Below are positions 1 through 6,802 of a stretch of DNA of 9,335 bases, piece after piece; position 1 is the stretch's first letter; the number at the start of each line of letters is the position of its first letter. Under the pieces are notes generated by a model. That model saw nothing but the letters and a program-made list of their open reading frames with translations. It was not told the DNA's origin and searched no databases. The DNA is from Flavobacterium sp. Lineage in GTDB: Bacteria; Bacteroidota; Bacteroidia; Flavobacteriales; Flavobacteriaceae. A program made the translations under genes and the position numbers. The DNA is taken from NCBI GenBank assembly GCA_012032075.1, contig JAAURU010000111.1, forward strand, positions 1 through 9,335, read 5' to 3'.

Positions 1-991
1 TATTCTACAAACCAAAGTTTTTATCCTAAATTCACTTCGGTTTCAGGTATAACACACATTCAAGCTGTAGCTACAAAAGCAGGTATGATTAGAACCGAAG
101 AAACGGTTGAAGGTGTTATCTTTAAAGGTGTAGGCAAAGAATACAATTGGGACAACCTAAAAGAATATTTGGTAGCTGGAAAAATTCCAAATTTGAATGA
201 CAAACTAACCGATGATGTAGTAATTTCTCAGTTTTTAGCCAATAGATTAAAACTAAAAGTAAACGATATTTGCAGAACTTATTTTATAAAGAGTGAAAAC
301 AAAGGCTATAATTTAAGAAGCTTTAAGATTGTGGGGATTTTCAACTCAGGGTTTCAAGAGTTTGATTCTAATTTTGTAATTGGAGACCTTAGGCACATCC
401 AAAAAATAAACAAGTGGAAAGCAGATGAAGTTGGATCATTTGAAGTTTTTTTAGATGATTTTTCTGAAATAGAAGCCAAAGGAGAAGCTATTTACAAAGA
501 AATTCCACCCACTTACAACAGCGTTACTATTCTAGACAAGTATTATAGTATTTTCGAATGGTTAAAACTCTTCGATTTTAATATTATTGTCATATTAATC
601 GTTATGATTATTGTTTCTACGATTAATATGATTGTAGCGTTATTAGTTTTTAATCTTAGAGCGCACGCAAATGATAGGAATTCTAAAAGCAGTAGGAGCA
701 AGCAACTGGAACATAAGAAAAATATTCTTGTACAACGCAGCACATTTAATAGGTAGAGGTTTGCTATGGGGTAACGGAATAGCGATTGGTTTTTTATTGC
801 TTCAAAAGTACTTTGGTATTATTAAACTCGATCCTCAAAATTACTATGTAAACGAAGCACCAGTAGATATTAATATTTTTTATATACTGTTGTTAAACTT
901 AGGAACGGTTTTCGTGTGTTTATTAGTATTATTAATACCTTCTTACATTATTACAAAAATTTCTCCTGTTAAAGCGATACGATTTGATTAA
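1..991 (+). CDS. LolC/LolE-type ABC transporter permease (FtsX fold), 5'-truncated, one frameshift
   Basis: The reading frame is open from base 1, so the gene begins outside the window; about 330 codons are visible. The visible part is the periplasmic MacB/FtsX-type domain, followed by three hydrophobic membrane segments (about 580-650, 755-815 and 870-960). The motif ERTQMIGILKAVGAS and the ending ISPVKAIRFD are typical of FtsX-like permeases of the lipoprotein-releasing (LolCDE) or MacB type in the inner membrane, which work with a LolD/MacB ATPase; none lies here. The frame changes at the T5 run 647-651. Removing one T gives the continuous VALLVLILERTQMIG, so this is a one-base insertion or a base-calling error. 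Family assignment is good; whether the substrate is lipoproteins is inferred. Confidence 0.85.
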
Positions 992-994
992 AAA

Positions 995-1048
995 TCAATT
1001 TCAAGATCAAGTTTAAGCTCAATCTCAAGATCAAGATCAAGTTCAAGT
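995..1048. repeat. degenerate hexamer tandem repeat (TCAAGA/TCAAGT), 9 units
   Basis: Nine hexamers follow in exact phase directly after the permease stop: TCAATT, TCAAGA, TCAAGT, TTAAGC, TCAATC, TCAAGA, TCAAGA, TCAAGT, TCAAGT. Six fit TCAAG(A/T) exactly and the others differ at one or two positions. From memory, similar TCAAG-rich tracts occur between genes in flavobacteria. Its function is unknown. Confidence 0.8.
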
Positions 1049-1162
1049 TCGAAAAAAATACAAGACTTATATGTTTATAAAAAGGAACACAGATTAATGA
1101 AATTTGAGAGATATTTATATTCTATTTTACACTCAAGTACCAATTTAAAAAATCAAAAGTAT

Positions 1163-1238
1163 CTTGTCACACTGAGGGACGAAGAGTCTCATACAATTAA
1201 TTCTCCTTATGAGATGTTTCCTTCTTCAAAATGATAAG
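1163..1238. repeat. imperfect inverted repeat, 31-base arms
   Basis: The left arm 1163-1193 (starting CTTGTCACACTGAGGGACGA) and the right arm 1208-1238 are reverse complements at 21 of 31 positions. The 7 bases at the loop side (TCTCATA/TATGAGA) and the outer CTT/AAG match perfectly. Several mismatches are of the G-T pairing kind. The GTCACACTGAG start resembles a dispersed intergenic palindrome I recall from flavobacterial genomes, so this may be an eroded copy. It could also act as a bidirectional transcript end between convergent genes. Confidence 0.55.
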
Positions 1239-1329
1239 TTTACGTTTTTAAATAGAAACAAAGATTAAATCTCGAAGTTTTAGGATCAACTTCAACTCAA
1301 AACGTTTCTCAACACAAACTTGTCATGCT

Positions 1330-1353
1330 GTAAGCATCACATACATTGCTTAC
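1330..1353. repeat. perfect 7-bp hairpin GTAAGCA / TGCTTAC
   Basis: GTAAGCA (1330-1336) and TGCTTAC (1347-1353) are perfect reverse complements with a 10-base loop. A second short CTT-ATT-AAG hairpin lies just after it, near 1360-1375. No T-run follows on either strand, so a rho-independent terminator is not supported. The preceding CTTGTCATGCTG resembles the start of another intergenic repeat type known to me from this group. Confidence 0.4.
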
Positions 1354-1477
1354 ATATTGTCCTTATTAAGGAGACACAACATTGACCAGAAATGTTATGA
1401 TTATGAAACCTTTCTATCTGTTTAGTTTGTGTTTAAAACAACTCCAACTCTAAGAATCCCAAACTTTACTTTACTAT

Positions 1478-1804
1478 TTATACTATTGTTTTATTGTTTT
1501 GCATATTTTTTATTACTAACAGTTCCATTTCTATATTACGTTGCTTTTTAGTCTTAGTTGCAGTTAATATTATTCCAATAATGAAAAGAAGCAAACCAAC
1601 AACTATAAATGTAACTGCAATAGCAATATCTTTTTCATAATTTCTTGCAAAACTATTTTGTAAATCTAAATCTTCAACAAAACCATTAACAACTTGATTA
1701 AATTGATTCTTTCTTTCTGTTTCTGTTTTGACCATACCGCCAACACCAATATTGGTTATAATTAAACCAATAATTAATAATAAAATTCCAAATGCTTTTT
1801 TCAT
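1478..1804 (-). CDS. small two-helix membrane protein, function unknown
   Basis: This intact 108-aa protein has two hydrophobic segments, at residues about 4-25 and 60-84. Between them lies a charged, hydrophilic loop of about 35 residues, and the tail is lysine-rich. This gives an integral inner-membrane protein with both ends on the same side, probably cytoplasmic by the positive-inside rule. No catalytic motif is visible and I do not recognise the family. The ATG at 1804 lies 37 bases beyond the stop of the preceding gene, so it may be the last gene of the array or have its own promoter; I found no clear TAnnTTTG box in the gap. Membership of the defence operon is uncertain. Confidence 0.75.
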   Translation of the reverse strand: MKKAFGILLLIIGLIITNIGVGGMVKTETERKNQFNQVVNGFVEDLDLQNSFARNYEKDIAIAVTFIVVGLLLFIIGIILTATKTKKQRNIEMELLVIKNMQNNKTIV

Positions 1805-1841
1805 AATAAGTAATTAATTTTAAACGTTATTTATTTAATTT

Positions 1842-2370
1842 TTAAAGTTTATTCCCGCCATAAATACATAAAAAATTTTCAATTACATAAGGCTCTACAT
1901 CTTTTAATTCTTCCATGAATTCAGAGACTTTAAAACTCCTTTTATATTTATAATTTTCTTTTAATGCCAATTTTGCACCATTTATTACACCTGCTTGCAT
2001 GTAAACTTTAGTTGGATAAATACCTAATTTGAAACCAATATGTAAAGCAGTATCATAGCTCCATAAATTTCCTAATCCAACTATATCTTTTCTTACTAAC
2101 TCTGTATAATGAAATATTTCTTCAAAAGTATTTGCTTTTAATATTTTTTCATTATAGTCTATTAGTTTTTTGCACCTTCTTTACATTTTTTTTACCTATT
2201 CTTTTTTGATGAGAAAATATTTTATCATTTTGATTTAAAGATAATGCTGCTTTGTAAACAATTTCGATTTCGTCAATACTTTCGAAATAGTCTCTCATAT
2301 TTTTTAAAACATGAGAGTGAAACTCAAAATACAGTTCGATTGATTGAGTTATATTAATTTTTGTCACCAC
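1842..2370 (-). CDS. conserved hypothetical protein with helix-hairpin-helix-like segment, one frameshift
   Basis: The annotation joins two frames at the T6 run 2166-2171 (A6 on the coding strand). Dropping one base gives a continuous 175-aa protein, NVKKVQKLIDYNEKILKANT at the joint. Visible landmarks are FSHQKRI (about 52-58), the segment IVGLGNLWSYDTALHIGFKL (about 96-115) that looks like a helix-hairpin-helix DNA-binding hairpin, KVYMQAG (121-127), and the ending VIENFLCIYGGNKL. I recall an uncharacterised family with the same order: SHQ-R, then GxGxLxxYDxAxRIG, then a C-terminal CIY. The start is probably GTG at 2370 or 2367, overlapping the preceding gene by about 15 bases. DNA binding is inferred from the hairpin only. 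Confidence 0.7.
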
Positions 2371-2596
2371 TTATCAATTTATCTAATAAATACCCAAATA
2401 AAATAATACCACCAATAGTAATTGCGGCATTAATTGTTTCACTATTGTTTTTTTCTTTATTGTATTTATCATATTGGTTTTGCGTAATAGAACCATTTTG
2501 AAAAAGCATTTGCATATATTCGTCCTTTTCTGCTTGAGTAGCAGTATTTGCTTTTACTTTATCGCTTAATTGTTGAAGTTTATAATAATCAATCAT
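2354..2596 (-). CDS. small C-terminally membrane-anchored protein
   Basis: This intact 80-aa protein has a hydrophilic N-terminal part of about 52 residues and one hydrophobic helix at about 56-74 (INAAITIGGIILFGYLLDKL), then a short charged tail. This is a tail-anchored layout. The segment AEKDEYMQMLFQNGSITQNQ is loosely like the SHOCT short oligomerisation domain, but the match is too weak to assert. Its ATG at 2596 comes one base after the stop of the 101-aa gene, and its end overlaps the next gene, so translation is likely coupled through all three. The function is unknown. Confidence 0.75.
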   Translation of the reverse strand: MIDYYKLQQLSDKVKANTATQAEKDEYMQMLFQNGSITQNQYDKYNKEKNNSETINAAITIGGIILFGYLLDKLISGDKN

Positions 2597-2597
2597 A

Positions 2598-2903
2598 CTA
2601 TTTTATTTTTTTTATATTAATTTGATTGTTTATTATTTCATATATTTTTGGTAAATGATCTAATATTTGTGTTTGAAACTGATTAATAATTTGTTGTTGG
2701 TTTTCATCCCTGCCTTTTAATCTTTCAATTTCTAGTTGCAGATTATTTATTTTTTCGTTTTCTAGCTTATGAATTTTTTCATTCAACTCTTTGTCAAATT
2801 TTCTTAAATCTTTATCATACTCATTCTTTATTTTATAGAATGCTATTACTGTTCCAATAAATATTGACACAATAGGTAAAATTAATTTTAAATCTAATTC
2901 CAT
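2598..2903 (-). CDS. N-terminally membrane-anchored coiled-coil protein
   Basis: This intact 101-aa protein has one hydrophobic helix at residues about 6-24 (KLILPIVSIFIGTVIAFYKI). A long charged helical stretch follows (about 25-78, rich in K, E, N, L and I in heptad-like spacing), predicted to be a coiled coil facing the cytoplasm, and then a short amphipathic end. There is no signal-peptidase site or catalytic motif. The ATG at 2903 lies 3 bases after the stop of the ATPase-nuclease gene, so it is almost certainly co-transcribed. The form suggests a membrane scaffold or sensor that oligomerises; that role is inferred. I do not recognise a named family. Confidence 0.75.
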   Translation of the reverse strand: MELDLKLILPIVSIFIGTVIAFYKIKNEYDKDLRKFDKELNEKIHKLENEKINNLQLEIERLKGRDENQQQIINQFQTQILDHLPKIYEIINNQINIKKIK

Positions 2904-2906
2904 AAA

Positions 2907-5116
2907 TTATTGATTTATAATATTTATAATAGCTTTTGTTGACATAAAATCATTGAGTTGTTGTATGTTTTCAAAATGAATTTCATAATCTCCATTTCCA
3001 TGATGTCCTTTTTCAGAGCAATCTTGAAATAAATCTGCAATATTTTTTGGTAATTCACCTTTCTTTTTATTTACCCACATTATTACTTTACTTTCTAAAA
3101 TTTTTAAATCAAAGAGATTTTTTTTATTTCTTTTAAAAGCTATGTATTCAACTTTTGAATCTACTACAATGTTTGAATCTGCATGAAGGATTACTTCTTT
3201 TAAAATACCATAAATGCGTATAATTTCTTTTGATTTATTGGCTAAATGCTGTTCTTCTGAAACGGTTCTTCCAGTTTTTTTTCCTGTTATATTTTTAAAT
3301 ATTGGTTTTTCAACAAATCCGTTTTTTGAATTCAGAGATTCTTTTTTAATATTATCTTTTTCTATTTCAGCATGATTGTTTTTAATTTCTAAAATCAAAT
3401 CAAATAATTTCCTAAAATGCTTAAAATCTTCCTTATCATTAAATTTTTTACTTTTTTCAAATAGTAAAATTTTAGATTTTTCTTTTAATTTTTCATTAAT
3501 TGATTCTATAGAATTTCCATTTACTTGATTTGAAATTATTTTGAAAGCTTCTTCATAAGACGAAAGCAGATGTTTTGTTTCAAAAAATTCTCTACTGTGA
3601 AATCTGAACTTTTATGTTCATCACTTTTTGGGTAAGTAAAAGCATAATAACCTAAATCATGTCTCTTTTTGTTTTGCTTATCAGGGAATTTACATTTGGT
3701 ATTATCTAATTCTATCCTGCCTGTATTATCATCATCAAAATTCCAATAATTAACTTTTTATAATCTATTTCATTTGTTCTTAAACCTAACATCATTGGTG
3801 GAATGTTACATGCGGAATTCATTTGAAAAATATCAAATTGTATATCGGGATATTCGTTTGCTAGCTTTTCAAAAGCATTTGAAATATGTTCTTTGTCATG
3901 TTTTCCTTCGACTAATAATATAATAGGTTTATTTGATGCTAAAAACATATTTTGAACTTGAGGAGAAAATTTTTCACCAAAAAGTTCTTTAATTATTTCT
4001 TGTTGCTCTTTATCAACTATTTGCACCTGTTTATTTTCTTTCTTCAACATAAATACATTTTCATTATTAAATGTACTTGTTAGTGTTGGTGAATGGGTAG
4101 TAATTATTGACTGAACAAAAGGCTTGTCTATATCTTCATAAAGTAAATCTTTAATTTTTTCTTTGTTTGAAACATGAATATGAGAATCAGGTTCATCTAA
4201 TAATAAAATTGAATTTTCATCAGCAAGAATTTTAGTAGCAAACTTTATTAATAGTTGTTTCTTTTGCCCCTCACTTAATTCCTCTGATGAAAAAGATTCC
4301 TCATTTTCATCACTTTCAAAAAATACTTCCATTTTATCTATTAACTTCCAACCATCTTCTTTTGGCAATAATGAGACAGATAGTTTTCTGAATAATTCAA
4401 TATTTGTATCAATTACTAAATCTGTAAAGTTATCAAAGGTTAGTACTCTAATTTCAGCATCTTTTATTGTTTCTAATAAATCAGAACTTTCATAAATCAA
4501 TTTAGCAAAAAGAGTTACTTCATTTGAATTTGTTTTATCATAAATTTCAATATTTTTTATATTATGTTTTTGAAATGAAATGAAATATAACTTATTTTTT
4601 TATCTTGAATTATATCTGAAATATCCAAATATGAAGCAAACATTGTGACTAGGGTTATATTCCAATGGTATTTATTTAAAAATTCCATTTTTGTTTTTCA
4701 TTATATTTTCTTTTCCCAGAAATTACATCTTTATTGAAGTTTTCATAAAAATGAAAATAGTATCTATTCCACATTCTTTTTTCTTCTCCGCTGTAAATAG
4801 ATATTATTTGAGTAGGTAGCGGATCATCATCAGAAATTGTTTTCTCATATTTATTTCTTGATTTTGTTGGATTATATTTAATGTTAATAAGAGCATCATT
4901 TTTAGTATAACTTATTTCGTATTTAAAAACTGGATTAAAAGTTTCGTTGTCATATAATCCTGCAAAAATGCTACTAATAGCTTCTAAAATGTTACTTTTC
5001 CCACTTCCATTATTTCCAATAAGCACAGTAACTCCATTTGATTTTTCGAAATTAATTTCTAATCCATTAAGGTTTTTAAAATGACTTTCAATTTTTATTT
5101 TTTTTAATTCAATCAT
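2907..5116 (-). CDS. OLD-like ABC ATPase-TOPRIM nuclease with C-terminal DUF5655-like domain, four frameshifts
   Basis: One gene of about 735-737 codons, recovered by joining five frame segments. Order of parts: N-terminal ABC/SMC-type ATPase with Walker A GNNGSGKSN (about 34-42); signature LSEGQ (near 4275); Walker B ILLLDEPDSH (near 4200); H-loop THSP; TOPRIM with LVEGKHD (near 3905) and GIFDDDNTGR (near 3735); a helical linker; and at the end a DUF5655-like domain (VEYIAFKR ... GHHGNGDYEI). OLD-family proteins couple ATP hydrolysis to DNA cutting by TOPRIM and act in phage defence, as GajA does. No GajB-like helicase is present. Breaks: A5 run 4678-4682 (one base short), (GAAAT)3 4572-4586 or T7 4595-4601, A4 run 3737-3740 (one short, inside the TOPRIM DxD region), and A6 run 3582-3587 (one short). 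The start ATG overlaps the preceding stop as ATGA. All catalytic motifs are intact after correction. Confidence 0.85.
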
Positions 5117-5445
5117 ATTAATAAAGAATAGTTATAGTTTTCTATATAGGTTTTTACATCTTTAATTTCAAATAAATCCATATCATATAAAGCATATACA
5201 AAACCTCTTTCTTTTATTTCAAATGCAATACAACTCAAATTTATACCACCATTATAACCATTTTCTACTAAATATGATGTACATACTGTTTTCCAATTTT
5301 CAAACATATTTCTTGAAATTCTTTGTACAGTATTTTCCTCATCGAGTATAATTCCTTTCTCATTTAAAATTCTTATAAACTCTGAAAGTTGATTAGCTGT
5401 ATTCCATTTTTTAAAAATTTCTAATGTACTGGGTAAATCATACAT
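5113..5445 (-). CDS. orphan 110-aa protein between HsdS and the OLD-like ATPase
   Basis: This is an intact 110-aa soluble protein with no signal peptide or membrane helix. The N-terminal half is helical and charged (EIFKKWNTANQLSEFIRILN). The C-terminal half looks like beta strands (GGINLSCIAFEIKERGFVYA). The ATG at 5445 lies 5 bases after the HsdS stop, and its TGA overlaps the ATG of the ATPase-nuclease in ATGA, a sign of translational coupling. The tight link suggests a partner or regulator of the ATPase-nuclease. I do not recognise a family and assign no function. Confidence 0.75.
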   Translation of the reverse strand: MYDLPSTLEIFKKWNTANQLSEFIRILNEKGIILDEENTVQRISRNMFENWKTVCTSYLVENGYNGGINLSCIAFEIKERGFVYALYDMDLFEIKDVKTYIENYNYSLLI

Positions 5446-5450
5446 AATCT

Positions 5451-6802
5451 TTAATTAAAAATTTCTTTCTCAAATTCAACAATGGCTTCTTCTTTATTTT
5501 TTGCACTCAAAACATTCAATTCATTAATTTGAGTTTTAATAGAATTAATGTATTTTGAAATTTGTTTTTGTTTTTCAACTGGTGGAACAGGAATTAATAC
5601 TCTTTTCAAATCTTTTGAAGTTATGGCTGGATATAATGCGCCTGTCATATAATATTCAAATTGTTTTATTCCAAATTCTGATTTGATATATTCAAGTAGA
5701 TATTCCAAACAATAGTCTTCATTTGGTTCAATTATTTGAAATGCGGAAGAAGCTAATATTTTCGTTGTTTTTTTCTGTTACTATTGCAAATTTTTTCAAA
5801 TATGGTCTTGTTGTTCCAATAATTAAATCACCATTTAATATAGTTTGAGTTGCTCTACTTGGTGCTTTTGAAACTTTTAAATTTGTTGTTTCTACAATGC
5901 CTAAACCTGCATCAATTCCACCCATTTCAACATAGGTAAAAGTTTTTTTCTTGGTGTGTTTTTTTATTCCAACTTCTGTTAGTAAAATTAAATGCTTCGT
6001 CTAAAGTTTTTACAGGATATTTTGACTTGTGTAAAACAGAAAAAACAGAATTTGAACCTTTGTTATAATCCCATCTATCAAATATTTCTGAAAAATTAAA
6101 TACATTCAAAACACCTTTTACAAAAGGCTTTACAATCATTTTTTCAACCCCTAACTCATCAAACAAATATCTTTCAATTTCGTTTTCAAGTATTTTGGCT
6201 TGTTCATTTTGTTGATGTGCAAGCAACAGTCTTTTATTATAATTGGCAACTATTCTATTTTGTTCTTCTATTGATGGTAATGGAATTTGTAAGCTTTTTA
6301 AAGTTTCAAAAGTTAAATTTTGCCTAACAGAGCCTGTTGTACTTTCATTTATTACAGTATTGAATATTGTTGTTTTAAAAAGAAAAAATAAAAATTCTGG
6401 TAAAAGATTTTCCTTACAACTAAAAACAACATAAGCAGGGCTTATATACTCATTTTGATGTTCTTTTAATTTAATACCTATTGATCCTACATTAATACGA
6501 TAAGGATTATAAGCTAACCAACCCGTCTCCATTTTTTTATAGGGTTGATTTATATCTTTTCCTTTCTGTGTGTAAGCATCAAAAATTCCTTCTTTATTGT
6601 TAACTCCTAAAATCCCAAATTCTTTATCTTCTTCTAGAAATATTTTATACTTTTTATTTTGCTCGGTAATACAACTTGCTAAAGAAACAATATTAAATGT
6701 TGAATTTATTTGTTTTGAAGTATAGCGTTTAGTATCCCATAAACTAAAATCTGAATAGGGTATTAAATTTAAAAAATCTATAGTTTGCATTTTAGTTACC
6801 AT
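5451..6802 (-). CDS. hsdS: restriction-modification specificity subunit HsdS, two frameshifts
   Basis: The reconstructed protein of about 445-449 aa has the usual HsdS order: TRD1 (ending near GSVRQNLTFETLKSLQIPLP), a conserved helical spacer (IEEQNRIVANYNKRLLLAHQ), TRD2 (from about DRWDYNKG to LYPAITSKDLKRVLIPVPPV) and a second helical spacer. Two TRDs imply a bipartite DNA target. The subunit guides the adjacent methyltransferase-nuclease to DNA. Breaks: one base too many at A4 5938-5941 or the adjacent T7 5943-5949 (restores FTYVEMGGID), and one too many at T7 5768-5774 (restores ILASSAFQII). The start is ATG 6802 (inside the hsdM end) or ATG 6790 (one base after its stop); no ribosome site decides between them. 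The gene lies between hsdM and the orphan gene. Confidence 0.88.

Larger units (their letters stand above)
992..1477. other. convergent non-coding gap
   Basis: This 486-base stretch lies between the permease and the leftward array, whose ends face each other. I see no convincing gene. An open stretch from about 1048 to 1233 (starting SSKKIQDLYVYKKE) has no credible start and runs into the inverted repeat. It may be a remnant or chance. The gap holds a hexamer repeat, an imperfect inverted repeat and a small hairpin, listed separately. No classical terminator with a T-tract was found for either gene. Confidence 0.7.

Noticed and set aside
543..743. Leftward open frame inside the permease
   Set aside because: It lies antisense to a clear permease coding region and is low-complexity and hydrophobic only because it mirrors the membrane segments.
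1048..1233. Possible remnant of a four-helix-bundle (S23-like) gene
   Set aside because: The opening residues KKIQDLYVYKK are only vaguely similar, there is no proper start, and the frame ends inside an inverted repeat. Support is too weak to list as a pseudogene.
992..1477. CRISPR array or tRNA in the convergent gap
   Set aside because: The hexamers are too short and contiguous for CRISPR repeats with spacers, and no cloverleaf could be drawn.
2907..3398. Stand-alone 163-aa DUF5655 protein starting at TTG
   Set aside because: The frame stays open upstream to 3611 with sensible protein, and joins the TOPRIM part after a one-base correction at 3582-3587. It is the tail of the larger nuclease.
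2907..5116. Gabija (GajA/GajB) system
   Set aside because: The ATPase-TOPRIM protein fits the GajA type in general, but no UvrD-like GajB helicase gene lies beside it.
6243..6434. Rightward open frame inside hsdS
   Set aside because: It is antisense to TRD1 of hsdS, has no family resemblance and no translation leader.
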